DNA of 64,000 nucleotides from Streptomyces ortus (GTDB taxonomy: Bacteria > Actinomycetota > Actinomycetes > Streptomycetales > Streptomycetaceae). The translations under genes and the position numbers were made by a program. Positions 8,501-17,860 of the stretch are shown here, one piece after another; position 1 is the first letter of the stretch, and every line of letters begins with the position of its first letter. Under the pieces are notes generated by a model. It searched no databases. It was given only the letters and a program-made list of their open reading frames with translations, and had not been told where the DNA came from. The stretch lies in assembly GCF_026341275.1 (NCBI RefSeq), contig NZ_JAIFZO010000002.1, positions 3,139,264 to 3,203,263 on the forward strand, written 5' to 3'.

Positions 8501-9349
8501 TCAGACGTCCCGTCGCTCAAGGAGCACGTAGGCGCCCGCGATCGCCGCCGCCGTCACACCGACGAGCAGGAGGAGCTGCGAACCGCCGGTGCCGTTGTCG
8601 GAGTCGAGCTCGAAGATCTTGGCGAGCGCGTTCGGAGCGTTGTAGTCCAGCATCTTCTCGCCGACCGTGCGCAGGCTCTCGGACATCATCAGGAACGCAG
8701 GCAGGATCGCCGGGACCAGCACCAGGCCGAGCATCGCGGTGATCGCGCCCGCGGAGTGCCGCAGCATCGAGCCCACGGCCAGCGCGAGCACGCCGAGCAG
8801 CGACACGTACAGCGCGCCCTTCAGGACGGTGCCGCCCCACGCGTTGTCCGGGTCCCCGCCGTGCATGCCCGAGGTGATCAGGCCGACGAACCCGATCGCG
8901 AGCGCCGACACGGCGAACGCGACGACGAAGAAGATCAGCAGCTTGGCGGTGAGCACCCGGTGGCGCTGGGGCGAGGCCGTGAACGTCGTACGGATCATGC
9001 CCGTGCCGTACTCGGACGAGACCACCAGCACGCCCAGGGTGATCAGGCAGATCTGTCCGAGGATCAGCCCGAAGAACGCGGGGATCGTGTACGGGACGTC
9101 GGCGTAGTCGTTGTCCTTCGTCTGGCCGGCCACGAGCAGGCCGATCCCCACGACCAGGAGCAGGAAGACGCCGAGCGTCCACATCGTGGAGCGCACCGAC
9201 TTGATCTTCGTCCACTCCGAGGTGAGCGCGTGCCCGAGATGGGTGCGCGTGATCGGAATCGGCGAGGTGTACGAAGTCCCGGGCGTCTGCTGCCAGTTCG
9301 GGGCAGGGGCGGCCTGCTGGTGCGTCTGGGGCGGCTGGGGCGTACTCAT
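8501..9349 (-). CDS. ABC-2 type transporter permease (pair 1)
   Basis: A 282-residue permease. A Pro/Gln-rich cytoplasmic N-terminus (about 45 residues) precedes HALTSEWTKIKSVRST, the usual lead-in to the first membrane helix of ABC-2 permeases. About six hydrophobic segments follow, and it ends LLERRDV. Its ATG overlaps the stop of the ATPase gene (ATGA, 9346-9349), so the two are translationally coupled. Substrate is unknown; relatives export drugs, lipids or peptides. It is paralogous to the permease at 10653-11423. Confidence 0.88.
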   Translation of the reverse strand: MSTPQPPQTHQQAAPAPNWQQTPGTSYTSPIPITRTHLGHALTSEWTKIKSVRSTMWTLGVFLLLVVGIGLLVAGQTKDNDYADVPYTIPAFFGLILGQICLITLGVLVVSSEYGTGMIRTTFTASPQRHRVLTAKLLIFFVVAFAVSALAIGFVGLITSGMHGGDPDNAWGGTVLKGALYVSLLGVLALAVGSMLRHSAGAITAMLGLVLVPAILPAFLMMSESLRTVGEKMLDYNAPNALAKIFELDSDNGTGGSQLLLLVGVTAAAIAGAYVLLERRDV

Positions 9350-10542
9350 CGGGCGTCCTCGGGCTTGGTCAGGTCGGGGGCGGCGGGCTGCGCAGGGGCC
9401 GGCTGGGCGGGCTGGGCGTACGGGTTGGGCTCCCCGGCGCCGGGGACGCCCGGAGCGCCGTAGGGGCCCGCGGGCGGCTGTCCCTGGGGCATCGCGAACG
9501 GCTGCCCGCCGTGCTGGGGCGACGGCGGCGCGTACCAGCCCGGCTGGCCCTGTCCCGGCACCGGCATCTGCGGCGGCGGCATCGCCCCCGGCGGCAGCTG
9601 CTGCTGCAGGCCCGCGCGCTGGTCGGTGGTGGAGCGGTAGTCGACGGCGCCCTGCGTCATCCGCATGTACGCCTCCTCCAGCGAGGCCTGGTGCGGGGAC
9701 AGCTCCCACAGCCGTACGTCCGCGTCGTGGGCGAGGTCGCTGATGCGGGGGAGCGGCAGCCCGGTGACGCGCAGCCCGCCGTCCTGCTCCGGCATCACCT
9801 GACCGCCCGCCTCGGTGAGCGCGGCCGTCAGCTTCTCGCGCTGGGCGGGGTCGGTCCCGGGGGTGCGCACCCGCGCGAAGTCGGCCGAGTTGGCCGAGAT
9901 GAAGTCGCGCACGCTCATGTCGGAGAGCAGCTGACCGCGGCCGATCACGATGAGGTGGTCGGCCGTGACGGCCATCTCGCTCATCAGATGCGAGGAGACG
10001 AAGACGGTCCGGCCCTCCGCGGCCAGCGACTTCATCAGGTTGCGCACCCAGAGGATGCCCTCGGGGTCGAGTCCGTTGACCGGTTCGTCGAAGAGCAGCA
10101 CCTGCGGGTCGCCGAGCAGCGCGGCGGCGATGCCGAGCCGCTGGCCCATGCCGAGCGAGAAGCCCTTGGAGCGCTTCTTCGCCACGTCCTGCAGACCGAC
10201 GACCCCGAGCACCTCGTCCACCCGGCGGGCCGGGATGCCCGACAGCTGCGCCAGGCACAGCAGGTGGTTGCGGGCGTGCCGGCCGCCGTGCACGGCCTTG
10301 GCGTCGAGCAGTGCGCCGACCTGGCGCGGGGCGTTGGGCAGCCTGCGGTACGGGTAGCCGCCGATCGTCACCTGCCCGGCGCTGGGGTTGTCCAGCCCGA
10401 GAATCATCCGCATGGTCGTGGACTTGCCCGACCCGTTGGGGCCGAGGAAGCCGGTGACCGAGCCCGGCCTGACCTGGAAGGAAAGGTTGTACACGGCCGT
10501 CTTGTCGCCGTAGCGCTTCGTCAGGCCGACTGCCTCGATCAT
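9346..10542 (-). CDS. ABC transporter ATP-binding protein (pair 1) with Pro/Gln-rich tail
   Basis: A 398-residue DrrA-like ATPase. Walker A is GPNGSGKST (about residues 37-45), the signature is SLGMGQRLGIA, Walker B is LLFDEPVNGLDPEG and the switch His is in FVSSHLMSE. After about residue 310 comes an atypical extension of about 85 residues rich in Pro, Gln and Gly, absent from the neighbouring paralogue's compact tail. The ATG at 10542 sits directly behind GGAGA; a GTG at 10551 is the alternative. It forms an operon with the permease at 8501-9349. Confidence 0.9.
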   Translation of the reverse strand: MIEAVGLTKRYGDKTAVYNLSFQVRPGSVTGFLGPNGSGKSTTMRMILGLDNPSAGQVTIGGYPYRRLPNAPRQVGALLDAKAVHGGRHARNHLLCLAQLSGIPARRVDEVLGVVGLQDVAKKRSKGFSLGMGQRLGIAAALLGDPQVLLFDEPVNGLDPEGILWVRNLMKSLAAEGRTVFVSSHLMSEMAVTADHLIVIGRGQLLSDMSVRDFISANSADFARVRTPGTDPAQREKLTAALTEAGGQVMPEQDGGLRVTGLPLPRISDLAHDADVRLWELSPHQASLEEAYMRMTQGAVDYRSTTDQRAGLQQQLPPGAMPPPQMPVPGQGQPGWYAPPSPQHGGQPFAMPQGQPPAGPYGAPGVPGAGEPNPYAQPAQPAPAQPAAPDLTKPEDAR

Positions 10543-10652
10543 TCTCCGCACCCATCGAAAGGTTCAGGACGTCGGGGCACACGCCCCCGTAAGGGTTAGG
10601 AGGATATCGGGGCGCTGACGGTTCCCTTCAAGAGCGGGTAAAAAACCTCGCG

Positions 10653-11423
10653 CTACGCGTCCCGTCTCTTCAGCAGTACGTACCCGCCGACGAGGGCGGC
10701 GACGACCCACAGCACCATGATGCCCAGCCCTCCCCAGGGGCCGTACGGCACGTCGTCGTCGAGCGGGGTGACCACCTGCATGATCTTGCTGCCGGCCTGG
10801 TCGGGCAGGAATCTGCCGATCTTCTTGGTGGCGGAGACGTTGCCGAGGACGGCGGAGATCAGGAAGAAGAACGGCATCAGGATGCCCAGGGACAGCATCG
10901 GGCTGCGGAGCATCGTGGCGACGGCCATCGAGAAGACGGCGATGAGGGTCATGTAGAGGCCGCCGCCGATGACCGCCCGCAGGACGCCCGGGTCGCCGAT
11001 CGACGCCTTGTGGGGGCCGAGCATCGCCTGGCCGAGGAAGAACGCGACGAAACTGGTCACGAGGCCGACGAGGAAGGCCAGCCCGGTCGCCACCGCGATC
11101 TTGCCGAACAGGAACGTGCCGCGCCGCGGGACGGCGGCGAGCGAGGTGCGGATCATGCCGGTGCTGTACTCGTTGGACACCACCAGCACGCCGAACACGA
11201 TCATCGCCAGCTGGCCGAGGCTCATCCCGGCGAAGCTGGTGTAGGTGGGATCGAAGGAGAGCCGGTCCTTCGCGTCCATCTTGTCGAACTCGTTCTTCGA
11301 CAGCAGCGAGATCAGCACACCGAGCGCGACGGTCACCACGGCGGCGAGGCTCAGCGTCCACAGTGTGGACGCCACCGAGCGGATCTTGGTCCACTCGGAC
11401 CTCAGGACCTGGGTCGCGGCCAT
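10653..11423 (-). CDS. ABC-2 type transporter permease (pair 2)
   Basis: A 256-residue permease beginning MAATQVLRSEWTKIRSVAST, with about six transmembrane segments and the C-terminal LLKRRDA. It is clearly paralogous to the permease at 8501-9349, sharing the VLVVSNEYSTGMIRTSL-type motif. Its start lies 4 bases beyond the stop of the partner ATPase gene at 11428, so both are in one transcript. Substrate is unknown. Confidence 0.88.
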   Translation of the reverse strand: MAATQVLRSEWTKIRSVASTLWTLSLAAVVTVALGVLISLLSKNEFDKMDAKDRLSFDPTYTSFAGMSLGQLAMIVFGVLVVSNEYSTGMIRTSLAAVPRRGTFLFGKIAVATGLAFLVGLVTSFVAFFLGQAMLGPHKASIGDPGVLRAVIGGGLYMTLIAVFSMAVATMLRSPMLSLGILMPFFFLISAVLGNVSATKKIGRFLPDQAGSKIMQVVTPLDDDVPYGPWGGLGIMVLWVVAALVGGYVLLKRRDA

Positions 11424-11427
11424 GGAG

Positions 11428-12429
11428 TCAGCCCTTCTTCCAGTCGTTGCCCCACCGGGGCCCGGGCGCCGGCGGTCCGGGCTGCTCGCCGGGGAGGGGC
11501 GGCGGCGGGGCGCCGAGCGGGGCGCCGGTGTGCGCGTGGTACTCCACCGACTCCGCCGTGAGCTGCATGAACGCCTCCTCCAGGGAGGCCTGCTGAGGGC
11601 TCAGCTCGTGCAGCGTGATCCCGTTCCGCGCGGCCAGCTCACCGATGTCCTCGGGCCGGTACCCGTCCACCTCCAGTGTCCCGACGCCGGTTTCCACGAC
11701 GACGATCCCGTCCCGGTGCAGCACGTCGAGCAGCAGCTCACGCTGGGGTGACCGGATGCGTACGTACGAGCGGGAGTTCTCCCGGATGAAGTCGGCCATG
11801 GAGGTGTCGGCGAGCAGCCGGCCCTGGCCGATCACGACGAGATGGTCGGCGGTCAGCGCCATCTCGCTCATCAGATGCGAGGAGACGAAGACGGTACGTC
11901 CCTGGGCGGCGAGGGACTTCATCAGATTCCGGATCCAGTGGATGCCCTCGGGGTCGAGCCCGTTGACCGGCTCGTCGAACATCAGGATCCGGGGGTCGCC
12001 GAGCAGCGCGCCCGCGATGCCGAGCCGCTGGCCCATGCCGAGCGAGAAGCCCTTGGCCTTCTTCTTCGCCACCGCGGTGAGGCCGACGGTGTCCAGGACC
12101 TCGTGCACCCGGCCGCGCGGGATGCCGTTGCTCTGCGCGAGGCACAGGAGGTGGTTGAAGGCGCTGCGACCGCCGTGCATGGCCTTGGCGTCGAGCAGGG
12201 CGCCGATGTACGTCAGCGGGTCCTTGAGCCGGTCGTAGTGCTCCCCGTCGATCCGGACGTCACCCGCGGTCGGCCGGTCGAGCCCGAGCATCATCCGCAT
12301 GGTCGTGGACTTGCCGGCGCCGTTCGGCCCGAGGAACCCGGTGACGATCCCGGGCCGCACGGCGAACGTCAGCTGATTCACGGCCATCTTCTCGCCGTAC
12401 CGCTTGGTCAGCCCCTCAACCTCGATCAT
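11428..12429 (-). CDS. ABC transporter ATP-binding protein (pair 2)
   Basis: A 333-residue ATPase highly similar to the one at 9346-10542. It starts MIEVEGLTKRYGEKMAV, with Walker A GPNGAGKST, signature SLGMGQRLGIA, Walker B ILMFDEPVNGLDPEG and SSHLMSEMALTADH. Both share the C-terminal motif LSPQQASLEEAFMQLT, so the two gene pairs arose by tandem duplication. It is first in its pair, with the permease 4 bases downstream. The filP-side terminator lies just upstream, so it has its own promoter in the gap before 12452 or beyond. Confidence 0.9.
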   Translation of the reverse strand: MIEVEGLTKRYGEKMAVNQLTFAVRPGIVTGFLGPNGAGKSTTMRMMLGLDRPTAGDVRIDGEHYDRLKDPLTYIGALLDAKAMHGGRSAFNHLLCLAQSNGIPRGRVHEVLDTVGLTAVAKKKAKGFSLGMGQRLGIAGALLGDPRILMFDEPVNGLDPEGIHWIRNLMKSLAAQGRTVFVSSHLMSEMALTADHLVVIGQGRLLADTSMADFIRENSRSYVRIRSPQRELLLDVLHRDGIVVVETGVGTLEVDGYRPEDIGELAARNGITLHELSPQQASLEEAFMQLTAESVEYHAHTGAPLGAPPPPLPGEQPGPPAPGPRWGNDWKKG

Positions 12430-12451
12430 GCCCCCAAGCTAAAACGCGACA

Positions 12452-12483
12452 AAGCCCCCTGCCACCGGAGTGGCAGAGGGCTT
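12452..12483 (-). terminator. rho-independent-type hairpin between filP and the ABC operon
   Basis: AAGCCCCCTGCCAC and GTGGCAGAGGGCTT pair with one mismatch around the loop CGGA. It lies about 180 bases beyond the filP stop and just upstream of the ABC ATPase start. It most likely ends the filP transcript; attenuation of the ABC operon is a less likely alternative. Confidence 0.7.
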
Positions 12484-12500
12484 CGATTCGGTTCAGGTGG

Positions 12501-12602
12501 CCCCGACAGGGGCGCGAGGCTGTTTCGATGTGCGGCTCCGCCGCGTGGGCGCGGCCAGCCACAGCCCCGATAGGGGCGCGGGGAACTGCGCGGCCAGCCA
12601 CG
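12501..12602. repeat. dispersed Streptomyces intergenic repeat
   Basis: Two related half-units, each with a GGGGCGCG core followed by GCGCGGCCAGCCAC, occur in this gap. The core GGGGCGCGGGGAACTGCGC is the complement of the GCGCCGTTCCCCGCGCCCC core found at 23771-23846, 55092-55261 and 58413-58474 (one base differs). There is no coding sign. Confidence 0.7.
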
Positions 12603-12661
12603 GCAGGCCCGCAGATCCCCCCAGCCTCAACCCGACAGACCCGACCCGTAAGGGTCAGCGC

Positions 12662-13597
12662 CTAGCGGGACTGCTGTGCCGGCACCCCACGAGTGATCGG
12701 CTCGTCCTCGGCGGGCGACCCGGCCGCAGCGACCGCCGCACCCGTGAGCGTCGCCAGCATCTCGCGCACATTCGTGAGCTGCGCGTTGATCGAGTCACGC
12801 CGGTTCGTCAGCGCCGCGAGCTCGCGCTCGGACTCCGACCGGATCCGGTCGGCCTTCGCGTTCGCGTCGGCCACGATGTCCTCGGCCTGCCGCTGAGCCG
12901 TCTCGACGGTCTGACGGGCCCGCCGCTCGGCGTCCGTGCGCAGCTTCTCGGCCTCGAGCCGAAGCTGCTCCGCACGGTGCTCGATCTCCGCGAGGCGCTT
13001 CTCGGCCTTGGCCTGACGCGAAGCCAGGTCACGCTCGGACTGCTCACGGCGCTTGGCGAGGTTCGTCTCGAAGTCGGCGGCGGCCTGCGCGGCCTTCGCG
13101 CGGGTCTCCTCGAAGAGGGCGTCCGCCTCCTCGCGCTTCGACTGGGCGTCCTTCGTCGCCTCCTGACGGAGCTGCGAGGCGTCCGTCTTGGCCTTCTCGA
13201 CGATCCGGACGCCTTCGTCCTCCGCCTTGGACTTGCGGTCCGCAGCGAACGATTCTGCGTCGTTGCGCACCTGCTGAGCCGCCGACTCGGCGAGCTCACG
13301 GTGCTGCTCCGCCGCGCGACGGGCCTCCTCGCGCAGGTCCTTGGCCTCCTCCTCGGCGAGGCGGAGGATCTTCTCGACGCGGGCACCGAGGCCGGCGTAC
13401 GACGGCTCGGCGTCGCTCACCTGCGCCTGGGCGTTCTGCGTTTCGAGATGGAGTTCCTCGATGCGCTTTTCGAGAGCAGTGATGCGGGCCAGAGCGCTGT
13501 CACGGTCGGAGACGAGCTTCGAAATGCGTTCGTCCACCTGAGCGCGGTCGTACCCACGCCGCACAAGCTCGAAGCCGTAGGGGGAAGTGTCGCTCAT
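12662..13597 (-). CDS. filP: FilP, intermediate-filament-like coiled-coil protein
   Basis: A 311-residue rod protein, the length known for FilP. In Streptomyces it forms cytoplasmic filaments giving hyphal stiffness and interacts with DivIVA and Scy at growing tips. It begins MSDTSPYGFELVRRGYDRAQ, with an N-terminal DivIVA-like head. A continuous coiled coil rich in Ala, Glu, Arg and Lys follows (QAEDIVADANAKADRIR and similar). It ends in a short flexible tail. The ATG at 13597 follows AGGA. scy lies about 180 bases upstream on the same strand. Streptomycete relatives carry the older misleading name cellulose-binding protein. Confidence 0.93.
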   Translation of the reverse strand: MSDTSPYGFELVRRGYDRAQVDERISKLVSDRDSALARITALEKRIEELHLETQNAQAQVSDAEPSYAGLGARVEKILRLAEEEAKDLREEARRAAEQHRELAESAAQQVRNDAESFAADRKSKAEDEGVRIVEKAKTDASQLRQEATKDAQSKREEADALFEETRAKAAQAAADFETNLAKRREQSERDLASRQAKAEKRLAEIEHRAEQLRLEAEKLRTDAERRARQTVETAQRQAEDIVADANAKADRIRSESERELAALTNRRDSINAQLTNVREMLATLTGAAVAAAGSPAEDEPITRGVPAQQSR

Positions 13598-13780
13598 GGG
13601 GTTCCTGTCGAATGAGACCGGTGAGGTGATAGGTGGAATCCTAGGGGCCAAAACGGTGTGTCATCGAGCAGTAGCCCGATTGATATGGAGAATGACACCC
13701 TTTTTGGTGGCTAACGGCCGGAACGCTTGCCAGGGAGCTTCACCGAAGCCCCCCGGCATGCACGGAAGTTGCCCATCTGG

Positions 13781-16700
13781 CTAGCCCTCGGACGGCTTGC
13801 CACCCGAACGGGTCGCACCGGCCGCCGCGCCCGCTTTGACGCCACCGTCCTTGCCACCCGACGGCGCCTCAAAGGATTCCAACGCCTCCAGGACGTCCTG
13901 GACACGGGAGATCTCGGCATTGATGTCCTGCCGACGGCGGACCAGCACCTCCAGCTCCCGCTTGCCCTCCTCGACCGCGGCCCGCGCCTCGCGCACCGCC
14001 TCGGACCTGATCGCCTCGGCCTCCGCGATGAGCGCGGCCTTCTTCTGCTCGGCCTCCTTGAGGAGCCCCTCCGCCTTCTTCACCGCGGCGATCCGGACCT
14101 TGCTCGCCTCCGAACCGGCCTCCGACACGAGGTCCTTGGCCTTCGCCTCGGCCTCCTTCAGCTGGTCCTCGGCGGCCCTGATCAGCGCGTCGCAGCGGTC
14201 GCCCGCCGCCTTCATCGTCTCGGCGGACTCCCGGCGGGCCCGGTCGTGCAGCTCCTCGATCTCGCTCGTGATCCGGTCGCGCAGCTCCTCGGCTCGTTCC
14301 CTTATGGCCGTCGCGTCCCGGCGCGCGCCGACCAGCAGCTCGTCGGCGTCCGCCCGGGCCCGCTCCACCCGGGTGTTGCCCTCGATCGTCGCCTCGGCCA
14401 GCAGCCGCTCCGCCTCGTTGCGCGCGGCGCCCACCATCGAGTCGGCCTGCGCCTCCGCGTCCGCGGTGGTCTTGTGCGCGGTCTGCTGCGACTCCGAGAG
14501 CAGCTTGTCGGCCTCGGCGGTCGTCTCCGTGATCAGCTTGTCGACCTGCTCGGCCGCCTCGGAACGCCGCTTGTTGGCCTCCTTGCGCGCCTTGTCCAGC
14601 GTGTCGTCGGCCTCGTCGCGGGCGTTCGACATCAGGCGGTCGGCCTCCTGGGCGGCCTCGGCCTTGAAGCGCTGGGCCTCCGACCTGATCCGCTCGGCGT
14701 GCTGCTGCGCGGAGCCGACCGTCTCGGCCGCCTCGGCACGCAGCCGCTCCGCGTCTCCCGTCGCGTCCGAGATCAGCTTCTCGGCCTTCGCCACGGACTC
14801 GGCGCGGACCCGCTCCGCCTCCTGGTTCGTCTCCGCGGTGAGCCGCTCGACCTCGGCCGTCGTCTCGGTGATGAGGGTGTCCGCCTGCGTCGCGGCGTCC
14901 GACCGGATGCGGTTGGCGTCCTCCCGGGCCTCGGCCCGGGAACGCGAGGCGTCCTGCTCGGCCGACGCGATGGCGTCGGAGGCCTCCGTACGCGCCCGCT
15001 GCAGATGCTCCGAGGCGTCCGAACGCAGCCGCTCGGACTCCGCGATCGCCTCCGCGACCGTGCGCTCCGCGAGGGACTTGGCGGCCTCCGCCTCGTCCCG
15101 CGCCTCGCGCCGGACCCGGTTGCCGTCCTCGGTCGCCCGCTCCCGCTCGGCGTACGCGTCGGCGCGGACCCGGTCGGCCTCCTCCTGCGCCTCCGTGCGC
15201 AGCCGCTCCGCCACGTGCTCGGCGGCGCTGCGCAGACCCGAGATCTCCTCCTGGGCCTGCTCGTGCAGCCCGGCCACGGCGTCGCGCACCTGCTGGGCGG
15301 TCTGCTCGGCGGCCGACACCATCTCGGTCGCCCGGCGGTCCGCCTCCTCGACCAGCCGTACGGCCTCGGTCTGGGCCTCCTCCACACGGTTGCGCGCCGA
15401 GGCCAGCAGTTCCTCGCTCTGCTCGCGGGCCCGCTCGCGCTCCTGGTCGGCCTCCTGGCGCGCGGCGCCCAGCAGCTCCTCGGCCTCGCGGCGGCGCCTG
15501 GCCGCCTCCTCCTGGGCCGCGGACAGCGCCTCGGCGGCCTCCGTGGCCAGCCGCTCGGCGGCGGCCTGTGCCTCGGCGCGTACGCGGTCGGCGGTGTCCT
15601 GTGCCTCCGTCTTGAGCCGCTCGGCCTCCACCGCGGCGTCCGAACGCAGCCGGACGGCGATGGCCTCGCCCTCGGCACGGGACGCGGACGCGTCCGAGGC
15701 GGCCTCGGTGCGCAGCCGCTCGGCCTCCGTCTCGGCCTGCGCCTGGAGCGTACGGATCCGCTCGGCGGCCTCGCCGCGCAGCCGGTCGATCTCCTCGGCG
15801 GCCTCGCGGCGGATCCGCTCGGACTCCGCGCGCGCTTCGGTCAGCGCCTGCTCGGCGGAGGCGAGACGCTCCTCGGCCTCCGTGTGCAGCCGGGCCAGCC
15901 CCTCGGCCGCCTCGGCCTGCCGGGCCGCTATGGCCCGCTCGGTGTCCTCGTGCAGCTCGGCGGCGGCCCGCTCGGCCTCCGCCTTGATCTCCTCGGACTG
16001 CTCGACGGCCTCCGTGCGGTGCCGTTCGGCCTCCGCGCGGGTGCGCTCCAGGGTCTCCTCGGCCTGCCGGCGCAGCGTCGTGGCGCGCTCGATGGCCTCG
16101 GTGCGGACCCGCTGGCTCTCCGTCGTGGCGTTCGAGCGCAGCTCGTCCGCGTCGGCCTTCGCCTTGGACAGCAGCTCCTCGGCGGTCCTGGCCGCCTCCT
16201 CGATCTGCTGGACGGCCTCGCGCCGGGCCTCGGAGCGGATCCGCTCGCCCTCTTCGTTGGCGTCCGCCCGCAGCTGCTCGGCGTCGCCGCGCAGCCTGCG
16301 CGCCTCCTCCTGCAGCTCGACCGTCTTGGCGCGGTACTCCTTGGTGTCGTCCTTCGCCGTGCCCTTGAGCTGCTCGGCGATGTCGTGCGCCTCCGCGCGC
16401 AGCCGGTCCGCCTCGGCCTCGGCCTCGGCGCGGATGCGCTCGGCCTCCTCGGAGGCGGCCCTGGTGGTCGCCTTGGCGTCCTCGGACGCCTTGGTCAGGA
16501 CCTCCTCGGCGGTACGGGCCGCCTTGGCGAGCTGGGACGCGGTCTCCTCGGCGGTGAGACTGCGGGCGTCCTTCTCGGCGTCCGCGACGATCTTCTCGGC
16601 CTTGGCGCGGGCGTCCGCGACGACCTGCTCGGCCTCGGCCTTGGTGGTCTCGGCCTCCTTGACGGCCTCGCCGACCAGCCGGGCGACCTGCTCCTTGGCC

Positions 16701-17629
16701 GTACGCGTGCGCTGTTCGTTCGCCGACTCGGCGCTGGAGAGCGCCTTGGCCGCGGCCTCCTTGGCCTCGGCGAGCACCTTCTCCGCCTCGGCACGGGCCT
16801 CGCGCAGCGCCGCCTCGGCCTCGTTGATGCGCTGCTCGGCGGCGCGGCTCAGCTCGCCGGCCTGACGGCGGGCGTTGTCCGAGTCGGACGCGGTCGAGCT
16901 GCGCAGTTGCTCGGCGTGCTCGGTGGCCTCCTGGGCCTGCGTCGACGCCGCGGTCAGCAGCCGCTCGGCGTCGGTGCGGGCCCGGCGCAGCAGCGCCTCG
17001 GCCTCCGCGCGGGCCCGCTCGGCGTCGCTCTGCAGCCGCTGGCGGGCCTCTCCCGTGATCCGCTCGGCCTCCGCGCGGGCGGCGGCCAGGGCCTGCTCGG
17101 CCTCGCCGCGCGACTCGTCGGCCAGCCGGCGGGCCTGCTGCTCGCTGCGGGCCCGCAGCTGCTCGGCCCACGCCACGTTCTCGTTGACGTGCGACTCGAC
17201 GCTCTGCCGGCGCTCGGCCAGCTCCTGGTCGAGCTGCTGGCGGCGGGTGACCGCCTCCTGATGCAGCTCCGCCTGGAGACGGGCGGCCTGCTCCGCGTGC
17301 TCCTGCAGGATCCGCTGCGTCTGCGCGCGGGCCTGGCTCAGCTCCCGCTCGGCGTCCTGGCGCAGCTGATCGGCCTGAACCTGCGCATTACGGAGCATCT
17401 GCTCGGCCTGATAGCCGATGTCGGCGCTGTCGTAGGCAGGCCGGGTCGCCAGACTGCGGCGCGCCTCGTGCAGCTTGGCGCGCAGCACCTCGACCTGATA
17501 GCCGAGGTCCTCGGCGTGCTGGACGGCCTTCTCCCGCTCGGTCTTCAGCCGTTCCATCTCGGCCTCGAACCGAGAGAGGTGGTCGACGTCAGCCGCCGGC
17601 TCTCGCTCCTGGCGTTCGTAGCCCCGCAC
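13781..17629 (-). CDS. scy: Scy, polarisome coiled-coil scaffold
   Basis: A 1282-residue, almost entirely coiled-coil protein. Scy organises the tip-organising centre with DivIVA and FilP and sets branch points. The N-terminal segment (HLSRFEAEMERLKTEREKA) is DivIVA-like heptads. From about residue 90 onward the protein repeats variants of AEAERIRAEA and EELLSKAKADADEL in the long hendecad-containing period described for this family. The GTG at 17629 gives the family start MRGYERQEREPAADVDH; an upstream GTG at 17677 would add 16 residues. The 1382-residue frame on the other strand is a shadow of this repeat. Confidence 0.93.
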   Translation of the reverse strand: MRGYERQEREPAADVDHLSRFEAEMERLKTEREKAVQHAEDLGYQVEVLRAKLHEARRSLATRPAYDSADIGYQAEQMLRNAQVQADQLRQDAERELSQARAQTQRILQEHAEQAARLQAELHQEAVTRRQQLDQELAERRQSVESHVNENVAWAEQLRARSEQQARRLADESRGEAEQALAAARAEAERITGEARQRLQSDAERARAEAEALLRRARTDAERLLTAASTQAQEATEHAEQLRSSTASDSDNARRQAGELSRAAEQRINEAEAALREARAEAEKVLAEAKEAAAKALSSAESANEQRTRTAKEQVARLVGEAVKEAETTKAEAEQVVADARAKAEKIVADAEKDARSLTAEETASQLAKAARTAEEVLTKASEDAKATTRAASEEAERIRAEAEAEADRLRAEAHDIAEQLKGTAKDDTKEYRAKTVELQEEARRLRGDAEQLRADANEEGERIRSEARREAVQQIEEAARTAEELLSKAKADADELRSNATTESQRVRTEAIERATTLRRQAEETLERTRAEAERHRTEAVEQSEEIKAEAERAAAELHEDTERAIAARQAEAAEGLARLHTEAEERLASAEQALTEARAESERIRREAAEEIDRLRGEAAERIRTLQAQAETEAERLRTEAASDASASRAEGEAIAVRLRSDAAVEAERLKTEAQDTADRVRAEAQAAAERLATEAAEALSAAQEEAARRRREAEELLGAARQEADQERERAREQSEELLASARNRVEEAQTEAVRLVEEADRRATEMVSAAEQTAQQVRDAVAGLHEQAQEEISGLRSAAEHVAERLRTEAQEEADRVRADAYAERERATEDGNRVRREARDEAEAAKSLAERTVAEAIAESERLRSDASEHLQRARTEASDAIASAEQDASRSRAEAREDANRIRSDAATQADTLITETTAEVERLTAETNQEAERVRAESVAKAEKLISDATGDAERLRAEAAETVGSAQQHAERIRSEAQRFKAEAAQEADRLMSNARDEADDTLDKARKEANKRRSEAAEQVDKLITETTAEADKLLSESQQTAHKTTADAEAQADSMVGAARNEAERLLAEATIEGNTRVERARADADELLVGARRDATAIRERAEELRDRITSEIEELHDRARRESAETMKAAGDRCDALIRAAEDQLKEAEAKAKDLVSEAGSEASKVRIAAVKKAEGLLKEAEQKKAALIAEAEAIRSEAVREARAAVEEGKRELEVLVRRRQDINAEISRVQDVLEALESFEAPSGGKDGGVKAGAAAGATRSGGKPSEG

Positions 17630-17860
17630 TGCGCGGTCCCATCCGTCCCCTGGTCGCAAGTCTCTCCAAACGAGCACCGTCCATCCGCCGGACAGGGCCC
17701 CCGGGGAATGGTGTCAGATCAACGGCGGAGCACGCGCTGCTCCCCCGACGCTCGTCCCCCGAAACCTGGACCCCGGCCCTCGGATCCTGACGATGAGGAC
17801 CCGGACCGCCCCGAAGAGGCGACGGCCGTGCCCAACCCTACCGGCCCAGATATACGGAGG

